Of a stretch of 64,000 nt of DNA, positions 20,158 through 28,300 are shown piece after piece. The DNA comes from a virus. The notes beneath the pieces were generated by a model. That model was not told where the DNA came from, ran no database searches, and was given only the letters and a program-made list of their open reading frames with translations. The position numbers and the translations under genes are program-made. The DNA is taken from positions 1 to 64,000 of IMG/VR virus record IMGVR_UViG_3300027747_002444; one strand, 5' to 3'. Numbering within the stretch: position 1 is the stretch's first letter; every line of letters starts with the position of its first letter.

Positions 20158-20538
20158 TTAAGTAAGTTGATCTTCATACTTTTTAACTGCCAATTCCATT
20201 TCTTCGTACACTGTTTTAGATAAACGATTTGAATCTATATCTGTGTAATCTTTATATTTTCTAATTTTCCAAAGTATGGAATATCCAGCATAGATAGAAG
20301 TCTTTCCAGTATTTGAAACTGTTTTAGAATATATGATATCAACTGGTTTAGACATATCATAATACCATTTAATTCCATATAAAGTTGTAACACCTTTAGG
20401 AATCTTACGAATTTCTTTGAAAAAAACTTTACATTTCCAATTCATGGCATCATCCATCTTGATAGGTATCATACAACCTTCAATGATATCAATATCAATC
20501 ACCTCGTCATTTGTCCAGTTGTCTCTCTTTAGGTTCAT
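20158..20538 (-). CDS. Hypothetical protein (126 aa)
   Basis: Start at 20538 (MNLKRDNWTN) because it overlaps the upstream stop (ATGA). Features: acidic strand DEVIDIDIIEG, a MNWKCKVFFKEIRKIPKG segment, KWYYDMSKP and a C-terminal helix. Beta-rich middle. No family recognised. About 135 bp of gene-free AT-rich DNA follow (20023-20157). Confidence 0.6.
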   Translation of the reverse strand: MNLKRDNWTNDEVIDIDIIEGCMIPIKMDDAMNWKCKVFFKEIRKIPKGVTTLYGIKWYYDMSKPVDIIYSKTVSNTGKTSIYAGYSILWKIRKYKDYTDIDSNRLSKTVYEEMELAVKKYEDQLT

Positions 20539-20744
20539 ACTATTACCATTCCTTCCCAATTAGTTTTTACAAATCTTTTAACAACTTTTTCTCTTTGTTT
20601 TGCCTCAACAATCTTGTATGGATATTCTTTTGTATAATGAAATGCATAGTCGTTAACGTGCTTCATAGCCTCGCTATAGGTTTTGTATGGTGAAAGCATA
20701 GAATCATACCATGATGATCCGTTCCATCTTTTAACTGTGTACAT
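20535..20744 (-). CDS. Hypothetical protein (69 aa)
   Basis: MYTVKRWNGSSWYDSMLSPY, then YKTYSEAMKHVNDYAFHYTK and a basic end. The layout strand-turn-helix-strand with YSEAMKHV resembles small phage proteins that use an A..H motif, but nothing firmer. Coupled to both neighbours (1-nt overlap upstream, ATGA downstream). Confidence 0.6.
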   Translation of the reverse strand: MYTVKRWNGSSWYDSMLSPYKTYSEAMKHVNDYAFHYTKEYPYKIVEAKQREKVVKRFVKTNWEGMVIV

Positions 20745-21385
20745 TATTGTTTAGGTTTGTTTATGAATTTCTTGAACTTTGGTGCTTTACCATCTGGAAC
20801 CCTGTTAAGATCTTTGATGGGGCATGTGCAATGTTTACTAAGTGTACATTCTGCACAACCCATGTCAAGATAAACATGAGGATTATTACAAGCAAAATAA
20901 GTGTGTTTCTTACATGCATCATGATCTTTCTTAAGATCGATAACTTCTCTGACTCTGTTGAAATCAACCTTTGGAATAGTTTCCCTGATCTTGTCGTATC
21001 TTGCTTCCCTCTCTTCTTGAGTCTCAACATGGATAATCCTTGTTTCCTTTTCCTTAACAACCTTTGGTACAAGAACTTCCTTACAATCCTTGCACAGAGA
21101 TTCTGTTAGAACTCTCTTGGCATCATTGTCGAAGTTCTTCATGGCATGTTTCATTGCAATACCCTTGAGGCTGACAAAGGCATTCTTACAATGAGAACAA
21201 TAGATTCTAATATGAGGAAACTTCTTATGTTCATTGTAATACTCCATCCACTTGGAAAGATTATTCAATTGATTGGAAGGAAACTTCAAAAGTTTTTCTT
21301 TTTTGGTTTTTTGCAGTTTGGTTTCCTTCCTAGGTTTTTTATTTTTGATTACCTTGGATGGCTTTACTTTCTTTTTCTTGGGCAT
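20744..21385 (-). CDS. Cys-rich, Lys-rich hypothetical protein (213 aa)
   Basis: A Lys-rich, probably disordered N-terminus (PKKKKVKPSKVIKNKKPRK) is followed by at least four Cys pairs: CSHCKNAF, CKDCKEV, CKKHTYFACNNP and CAECTLSKHCTCPI. These look like zinc-ribbon or knuckle sites. The long helix HVETQEEREARYDKIRETI lies between them. Probably binds nucleic acid; specific role unknown. TAATG coupling links it to the 46-residue gene upstream. Confidence 0.65.
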   Translation of the reverse strand: MPKKKKVKPSKVIKNKKPRKETKLQKTKKEKLLKFPSNQLNNLSKWMEYYNEHKKFPHIRIYCSHCKNAFVSLKGIAMKHAMKNFDNDAKRVLTESLCKDCKEVLVPKVVKEKETRIIHVETQEEREARYDKIRETIPKVDFNRVREVIDLKKDHDACKKHTYFACNNPHVYLDMGCAECTLSKHCTCPIKDLNRVPDGKAPKFKKFINKPKQ

Positions 21386-21525
21386 TATCTTGATAGGTTT
21401 TTAGCTATTGTCTCATAGTGCTCCTTGGATCTTTCCAAAGCAGCAATACGATTCAAAAGAATAGCTATATACTCTTTTAACTCATCAACACTCATTGTGT
21501 CAACATCTTTTTTTTCTTTGTTCAT
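21385..21525 (-). CDS. Small helical protein (46 aa)
   Basis: MNKEKKDVDTMSVDELKEYI and a LNRIAALERSKEHYETIAKN helix. The MSVDEL..YI..L..RI..LE pattern recalls DUF1192-type coiled-coil proteins. Its stop overlaps the next ATG (TAATG at 21383-21387). Likely a small coiled-coil partner of its neighbour. Confidence 0.55.
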   Translation of the reverse strand: MNKEKKDVDTMSVDELKEYIAILLNRIAALERSKEHYETIAKNLSR

Positions 21526-21567
21526 GGTATTTTTCTAATATATACCATTTGAAAGATTAATGCAAGA

Positions 21568-22800
21568 TTATTTTTTCTTCTTTGCTTTTGGGATTGGATT
21601 TGTTTTTGGTTTTGAATCACCAAATAGTGCATCCAATGCTGCTTGTGCTTTCTCTCTTCTTTCTTTTTCCTTCGAACCAATTTCTCTTGATTTCTTTAAA
21701 AGTTCAGCTTCGATCTCACCCTTTACCCATCCTTTTTTCTTGGCAACCTCATAATCATCAAATTTTATATTTGGATATGCTGATGGGTTTTTAAGAACCT
21801 TTTCAATTTCATAATGACCAATAGCTTTTAAGAAATCTTTCAATAAAACGCCACCTATTTGACTATATTTAACAGGAACAGCTTGCCCTTTGTCGTTATA
21901 AACAACCTTTCCATTTTCAAATCTAGCAGGAAGATTACCAGACACGTATTCGGGAGATAATGGTTTTTCGGTAATATACCCATTTGGTAAAGGAGTTATT
22001 TGCTTTAAATAACTATTATCCTTTTTCTTCATGATCCAGTATTCAATTTCGCCTTTTTTACCTTTTACTTTTCTTGTTAAAAGATCTAAGCAATAATAAT
22101 CTTTTGGTGGAAATGCCTGTTTACTTGTCATATAGGCATAATATCTATTATTTTCTGTGGCAATTTCTGTACCACCTTCTGTTGGCGGTGTTTCAATATT
22201 TGATAATTTTGTTCTTAAAACAAACCATTCGTTTTCAGTAACTCCTCCAAAAGTTTGGACGGATTCTTCAACCTGTTGTTCTTCATCATTCTTTGCAAAA
22301 CGATTTTTCTTTCTGTAAGCATGAATTTTAACCGAAACCATTTTATCAAGACGATCTAAAATATTTTTGGCAATTTCTGAACACGTAAGCTCAGGGTTTG
22401 AAGTAGGATCTTCAATTTCAAGAGGAATTTTATCATATTCTGGATATTTTTCTTGAATTGTTCTTAAAGGACCAAAAATTTGATTGGCTAATTGATAAAA
22501 TTTCTTAGGGTTTTTAGTAATTAAAAGTTGACTATATAAATTAATAATCAAAATTTTAGCATTAAACATTTCTTTTTGTGTAACAACTAATTTTTTTTCC
22601 CCTTGATTTTCTGGGTCGTTAAGCCAATCTTCATAAACTTCTTTTGATCTACCACCTGGCACATTAGCAGGTGTTGTATAAGATCCATATACATATCCAG
22701 TGTTGGCGTTTATATCTCTTGCTAATTTCTCATCAGCTTCTAACAAGATTAAGCTTTTTGCTTCTTGTATTAATTTTTTAACTTGATCACTAAAATTCAT
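21568..22800 (-). CDS. Hypothetical phage protein (410 aa)
   Basis: Unrecognised. Starts MNFSDQVKKLIQEAKSLILL, an N-terminal amphipathic helix. It is mixed alpha/beta with several conserved-looking blocks (GSYTTPANVPGGRSKEVYEDWL, YQLANQIFGPLRTI, ENEWFVLRTKL) and a Lys-rich, disordered C-terminus (NPIPKAKKKK). The size, the N-terminal helix and the neighbours suggest a virion-associated or assembly protein, but no motif identifies it. TAAATATATTTATATG precedes the start. Confidence 0.65.
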   Translation of the reverse strand: MNFSDQVKKLIQEAKSLILLEADEKLARDINANTGYVYGSYTTPANVPGGRSKEVYEDWLNDPENQGEKKLVVTQKEMFNAKILIINLYSQLLITKNPKKFYQLANQIFGPLRTIQEKYPEYDKIPLEIEDPTSNPELTCSEIAKNILDRLDKMVSVKIHAYRKKNRFAKNDEEQQVEESVQTFGGVTENEWFVLRTKLSNIETPPTEGGTEIATENNRYYAYMTSKQAFPPKDYYCLDLLTRKVKGKKGEIEYWIMKKKDNSYLKQITPLPNGYITEKPLSPEYVSGNLPARFENGKVVYNDKGQAVPVKYSQIGGVLLKDFLKAIGHYEIEKVLKNPSAYPNIKFDDYEVAKKKGWVKGEIEAELLKKSREIGSKEKERREKAQAALDALFGDSKPKTNPIPKAKKKK

Positions 22801-22844
22801 ATAAATATATTTACCTACATGAAAGGTAGTTTGCGATAAAAAAA

Positions 22845-23054
22845 CTAAACGCCTACCATTTTTCTTAAATTAAATGTAACAGAAGCGAACACATCACTTC
22901 TGTGACTAATCTCATGAGATTCTGTAATATAACCTCTTGCATTGAAAAGATCAATCTGTCTTTGAACTTCTTGATTAATTTGTCTTTCTCTTTGATTAAA
23001 GTTACGATCTTGGGTAAGGGGAATTTTTACAATTTCTTTAAATAATTTTGCCAT
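22845..23054 (-). CDS. Hypothetical protein (69 aa)
   Basis: MAKLFKEIVKIPLTQDRNFN, then a charged helix (QRERQINQEVQRQIDLFNARG) and a C-terminal beta strand pair (HEISHRSDVFASVTFNLRK). The layout resembles small two-layer phage proteins. No known family. Transcribed with its neighbours at 21568 and 23097. Confidence 0.6.
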   Translation of the reverse strand: MAKLFKEIVKIPLTQDRNFNQRERQINQEVQRQIDLFNARGYITESHEISHRSDVFASVTFNLRKMVGV

Positions 23055-23096
23055 ATAATATATCTTATCAACCTTTTCTAATAATGCAAGCTTTAT

Positions 23097-23954
23097 TTAC
23101 GGTAAGGGTGCAGATGGTGCGACAACTGTTTTGTTTAATGCATAAGGAATATATATCCAATCACCAAATCCTTTTCCACCCCATGTAGTTATTTTCATAT
23201 CAGGTTTACCTGTACTAGGATTTAGAACCAACTTGTTTGATGCTGCTAGGTTATTTGCTTCTTGTACGGATTTTACACTCCAGCCTGGTTTTGAGCTTCG
23301 ATCTGACATAATCTTAACAAATACATAACTTAAATCGGATCTAGGATTTTCTACTAATTTTACCTTTTTACCTTTTGTTATTACATCATCTGGAACATCT
23401 TGATAATCAACAAGTTGTACAATATAATTTTCTTTTGATGCTGCTATTTTTGTGATTACACCAGTTACATCTGGGTTGTTGACCATTTGAACAGGCGCAC
23501 CGACAACAGGTGGATTATCTTTTCCAATTGCTTTGCCTTCTTTATCTTTTTTTTCTTTTTGAAATCCCTTGACGTTTGAAACCAAATTATCCATTGATCC
23601 TGCACCACCAGCTTCGATACCACTTGCAAAACCACTGGCAGCACCGAGAACTTGGGTCAAAACCGATTCATCAAGATCAACAATATTTTCTTCTTCTTGT
23701 TTGTTTTCTATCTTATTTAAGAGATTTCTAATCTCATCGACTGCTTTTTGTAAAGGTGAATCACCCTCCATATCCTCATCATCCTTACTGCTTTGATTTC
23801 CTGCTTTCTCTGGAACATCCACATAAGCAGACCTAAGATCCTCTGTACCCATGACTGCTGTGCTAATAGGAGAGCTTGATCCGTATTGTGGATAGTCTGC
23901 TCCCGTTAAGTCTTCATAAATTAATCTTAACTTATGTGAATCCAAATCTTTCAT
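23097..23954 (-). CDS. Hypothetical phage protein (285 aa)
   Basis: N-terminal MKDLDSHKLRLIYEDLTGAD is the kind of helical start often seen on proteins of T4-like marine phages. An acidic, disordered stretch (SKDDEDMEGD) and a Glu-rich coiled coil follow. Next is a Gly/Ala-rich segment (LGAASGFASGIEAGGAG) and a C-terminal SH3-like region (VVGAPVQMVNNPDVTGVITKI) with a KOW-type look. Function unknown; perhaps virion-associated. Confidence 0.6.
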   Translation of the reverse strand: MKDLDSHKLRLIYEDLTGADYPQYGSSSPISTAVMGTEDLRSAYVDVPEKAGNQSSKDDEDMEGDSPLQKAVDEIRNLLNKIENKQEEENIVDLDESVLTQVLGAASGFASGIEAGGAGSMDNLVSNVKGFQKEKKDKEGKAIGKDNPPVVGAPVQMVNNPDVTGVITKIAASKENYIVQLVDYQDVPDDVITKGKKVKLVENPRSDLSYVFVKIMSDRSSKPGWSVKSVQEANNLAASNKLVLNPSTGKPDMKITTWGGKGFGDWIYIPYALNKTVVAPSAPLP

Positions 23955-23979
23955 TATTTAATACTTACACATGGAAGTA

Positions 23980-24615
23980 TCAAATCTCAGGAAACATAAA
24001 ATTATTAAGAAAATGTTTAGCATTCTCAACTCCTACATCAGCTGCCAAAGCCTTAAAAGTTTTTTCATTTTTCTTTTGTCCAATGCAATAGGCATTTTGT
24101 TTTTCTATATTTAATTTATATCTGTCCCTATAATCATTGGCATAGTTTAAGTATTCTCTGATAATTGTTATCGAATTAATAAAAAGAAGATCTAATTCTT
24201 CCTCATTGGGAGTTACGCATATAAAATTATCTCCAAAGAAATTTGCCCATTCTGGTAATTTTCTTTCTGGTGATGTTATGTAATTTTTAAATTTAAACAA
24301 ACTCTTTTGTACTATTTGATTGGCATTAATAGGCGTAACATCAAAGAAGAAACCTGTAATTTTATTTCCTATCTCTATAAAGTCTACTCCTAAAATGGGA
24401 AAATCTATTGTAGCATTGGGAAATATATTGGCATGAAATACTTTAATTTTTTTTGTTTCATAGTATTCTAAATGTATATGTCTAAAAATAGGACTCTTAT
24501 ATACATTATTATACCAATTACCATTTGGATTGTCTAATTCTGGACGATCTGGATAACCAAATGCACTTGTAAACTCTTGTGTTACAAGATCAAAATATTT
24601 TCTTAGTTTGTCCAT
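23980..24615 (-). CDS. Ferredoxin-dependent bilin reductase (PcyA/PcyX/PebS family)
   Basis: A 211-residue protein of the FDBR family, which reduces biliverdin IXalpha using ferredoxin electrons without metal or flavin. Hallmark positions can be matched to PcyA: Glu in HLEY (Glu50, PcyA Glu76), His in VFHANIFP (His61, PcyA His88) and Asp in PILGVD (Asp78, PcyA Asp105; His-to-Asp spacing 17 in both). The family C-terminal block (YCIGQKKNEKTFKALAADVG) is present. Shorter than PcyA (about 250). The PcyX or PebS product phycoerythrobilin is possible, but which double bonds are reduced cannot be told by eye. The heme oxygenase gene upstream overlaps it by 13 nt. Confidence 0.88.
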   Translation of the reverse strand: MDKLRKYFDLVTQEFTSAFGYPDRPELDNPNGNWYNNVYKSPIFRHIHLEYYETKKIKVFHANIFPNATIDFPILGVDFIEIGNKITGFFFDVTPINANQIVQKSLFKFKNYITSPERKLPEWANFFGDNFICVTPNEEELDLLFINSITIIREYLNYANDYRDRYKLNIEKQNAYCIGQKKNEKTFKALAADVGVENAKHFLNNFMFPEI

Positions 24616-25172
24616 ATTTCCTCAAACAAATCAATATGAAACTGAAAGAATTCTTTGGTAAGCAAAACGACATCATCATCACTAACCATATCAAAATCCT
24701 TCGTAAGGATGTGTCTCACTTGATTAATAACTTTTGCTGGGTCATTTGCTTCATATGTTGCATTGTATGGAGCCTGTGACCTTGATAAAATCCTACCACC
24801 ATAGAAGTCAGCAAGCCACCTTAAATATAAATCTGATCTCAGAGACCCAAGATGCTTTACCCACATGCTAGAAACATAGTTAATGGTGATATCTTTAAGA
24901 GATGATTTTCCATAACCAATATCCGTAATAAGCTTGTCAATATCTTTTTGAATATAAGTGCTTCTTTTAAGCTCTGGATTTTCAAGAATTTCTTTTGGTA
25001 TAAGTCTTTGCTCAACAGTTTGATAGATAGGAAGTAAATTAATCAAAAGATCAAGTAGATGCGCCTTGTTAAAGGTTCCTGTTACAAATGACTGCATAAG
25101 TGGATGTTGCTCTGATTTAGCATGAAGTTCGGCAGTTTCTTCTTTAAGTCTTGTTTGTAGATTTGTACTCAT
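24603..25172 (-). CDS. Heme oxygenase (biliverdin-forming)
   Basis: A 189-residue heme oxygenase. The proximal-ligand region LKEETAELHAKSEQHPLMQSF matches the HO-1 pattern, with His17 in the place of human His25. The distal-helix region WLADFYGGRIL (GG at 127-128) corresponds to YLGDLSGGQIL with Gln replaced by Arg. It should cleave heme to biliverdin, CO and iron using ferredoxin or another reductant, in the cytoplasm. First gene of the operon, followed by the bilin reductase, so the pair forms a heme-to-reduced-bilin route. No other pigment or phycobilisome gene is visible in the window. Confidence 0.9.
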   Translation of the reverse strand: MSTNLQTRLKEETAELHAKSEQHPLMQSFVTGTFNKAHLLDLLINLLPIYQTVEQRLIPKEILENPELKRSTYIQKDIDKLITDIGYGKSSLKDITINYVSSMWVKHLGSLRSDLYLRWLADFYGGRILSRSQAPYNATYEANDPAKVINQVRHILTKDFDMVSDDDVVLLTKEFFQFHIDLFEEIWTN

Positions 25173-25224
25173 ATTCTTTTATTGTATATTAAAAAATTGC
25201 TATGTCAAGTAAGTATTTGATAAA

Positions 25225-25377
25225 ATGGCTGATGACATAATAATTCTTACCTCTTATACAATAAAAGGAGTCGAAATTCAAGGAAATTTTCCAATCTACG
25301 TTAATGGCGTGTCACAATGCTGTATAGATGAAGATGGTAATCAGATTGTAACACCTGTTGAAATAATACAACAATAA
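25225..25377 (+). CDS. Small hypothetical protein (50 aa)
   Basis: MADDIIILTSYTIKGVEIQG, then beta strands (FPIYVNGVSQCCIDEDGNQIV). It ends one base before the ATG of the 1494-residue vWA protein (TAAcATG), so it opens this rightward operon. Beta-rich with adjacent Cys-Cys; unknown role. Confidence 0.55.
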   Translation: MADDIIILTSYTIKGVEIQGNFPIYVNGVSQCCIDEDGNQIVTPVEIIQQ

Positions 25378-25378
25378 C

Positions 25379-28300
25379 ATGGATACCCTACTAAACACCA
25401 CATCACCCTTATCATATCAAGATTGGTCAAATCAACAGGGTGCATATGCCGATTTATCTCAACAGAACTATTTAAATTATCTTAACTCTTGGTATTCTTT
25501 TAACAATAAACTAAAGTCAGCAGCAATTCCCTCAACCCGTGAACAGTATATACAATTGGTAAAGGATTTGATTTTTCTTTTTAATTCTGATGAAAGAGAT
25601 CAGTTTCTTTCGCAAATAGATTATGATAACAATGAGGATTTAATTTATGTAATTCCTTACTTGGCACACAAGTTAAAAGAGATAACACAGGTAATAAGCC
25701 AGAAAAGAGAAGAGATAAAGAAAGCAAAAACCAAGCACACTTTGATTGGTTCAAACATAGGATTGGAAAGTATACTCTATCAATATGTTTTAAGTAATTT
25801 TACAAACAAACAATATTCATATACAAGAATTCCAGTTTCTCCATTAGCAAATTACTATCCTCAGTTGTCTTCGGTTAACAGTGATTTCTTTGTTGAGATA
25901 GAAGAATTATACGATAGTAATAACTATTTTGATTCCGATCCATCAATCCCAATATCAGAATACGTTGATTTAAATGCTGCTGCTACGTCACAAGAGTTCT
26001 CGAATTTAACAACTGATGAACTCAATGCTATTGCGGCATGTAGAATGCTTGGTAGAGTTGCACCAACACCATTGTCAAAGGTTTTTAATCAGTATCTAAC
26101 AACAATTCCAATACTATCAACTACTTCCTTATCTGGGTTTTATACTTCACAAATAAATAATCTTGTTGCAGCTTCTCAAAAATATCTAGGTGAAAGCATT
26201 TATGCGTTAACCGCAATCAAAACAAATGATTTAAATGCTGCGGACTTTACATTGAATTTGAATTTCCAAACTGGTAACAATTGGTTTTATTGGCCCAGTG
26301 GAGACAAAATAATCAACGATCAACAGATTGGTAATATCTTTACTCCTATTAGTATTAACAATTCCAATCTTTTAATAAATAGAGCAACCTCTGGTACAAC
26401 CTATAAAGATTCAGATTTAATCTTTACTGAGAAAAATGGTATCATTCAGGGTGCGTGGTTACAAGGAACAAGAATTGAATACCAAACCGATAACCTTCAA
26501 GCAAAATTTAATAGCAAAGAAAATACATCATTCATATTCCCGTATGTTTGGTTTACTATAGATTCCAAAACATTAAACTTTAATGGTTATTCATTAAATG
26601 ATTCGGATAAACATTTATATGAGACCTTGGAGCCACAAGTTAGAAAGCATCTCTTAACCCAATATTATACATCAACACCACCAAACTCAGCATCATTTGA
26701 TTTGTATTTAAATCAAACTTCGCTTGTTGAAGGTGGAGCACATGCTGCAAAGTTTTCAGATGAAGCAGACACAATTGTAAAAAGAACCAACAACAGTTCA
26801 ATTAATTCAATGTATACGGATTATGTATTGTTGCCACAGGAAGAGGCATTCCTTTATAAATTCGATACCACTGATTTAGTAATCAATAACGGAAGCAATA
26901 ACATTATTTGGCCCTACACGGTTCTACCAAGCTTTTCAAGCTTACCGATAACCATTAAGCAAGATACCTGTTTACCTGTAAGGTTGTCAGAAATTGAACC
27001 AGAGGTTTCAATGATAGGTGCTGTTGCTGGTAATACATTTAACCTAGCAGATAAAATTTACAAATACTCAGACAAGACACAAAGTGTTGTGTTGGAAGCA
27101 GCATGGTTGGCATCAACCACAACAGACAGTTTAGATTTCATGGCGAATTCTATTCCTGTTTACTCGTCTCCTGCTGTGAATTGTTCGGAGTACTTGGTAG
27201 GTCCGCTTCAAACATCACTGTCATTCAATCTTGATGCGGGTTCATACGTTTCATTCATATGGATGGATGCTGACACACCAGCAGACAAAGTATTTAAGTA
27301 TCATGAACATGCAAGTAATTGCCCATACTTTAAATCTTTTCCACATAACTATTATACGGATCAGGATTATCAAAATCCAAATCCTTTAAATACAAATTTA
27401 AAGTTTCCATTGGAACAATATCCATGTACATGTAGATCAATTTATTATTCACCACTTGGTAACCAAGCATCAACAATTGATGGTTACAATGGTGTAGCTG
27501 ATTATCTCTTTGCAGATCCATTTGGTTTAGGTTCCAACTTCACACTTGGAAACTGGTATGATACAAGAAATCTTGATGTTTATAATAGTCCACAATTTTC
27601 ATTTTTCCGTTTAGATGGATCACATGATAAAGATATTGGTTATGGAACTGGATCATGGCAAACAGGTAATGGTAGTCAAATGATTTTAAAGACAGGAAGA
27701 CGATATACCTATTTTAGAAATCCATTAAAGAATACTATCAATGCAAATTCAACTGTTCCTTATCTATTATTAAACTATCCTTATAAAAACATAACACTAA
27801 CAAATTCATTAAGCTCTCCTAATGTTGTTGATCTTGTTGTATTAATTGATAGTAGTAGAAGTGAAACAATTGATCTTAATAAGGTTAAACAGGTTGTGCT
27901 GAATCTTTGTTCAGCAACTTTAAGTCAAGACATTAATACAAAAATATCCATAGTATCATTTGCTAAAGAAGCAAACGTTTTAACTTATTTAACAAGTGAT
28001 ATAAGTAGTATTACAAATGCAATAAATAGTATTTCAGTACCTCTAAACTATCCTGATTTTACAACAAATATTTATCAAGCATTATTGTTGGCGCAAAACA
28101 TCTTAACAACAACATATCCAGAGGGTAACAATTGTGATATTAACAATTCAATTGCACTATGTAGTAATCTTGAATTCAATCTTTTAAATGCTGCTCAGAT
28201 AGCAACACAAACAAACTGTCCAAGATCAATTTCAAATAAGAGTATATTAATTTTCAGTGATGGTTTGGAAAACGATGATGCTGGTATAGCTGTTCCCTAT

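Noticed and set aside
23980-24615. Reading the bilin reductase as part of a cyanophage photosynthesis cassette.
   Set aside because: No psbA, psbD, petE, hli or other cyanophage photosynthesis gene is visible in this window, so a cyanobacterial host is not supported by what can be seen.
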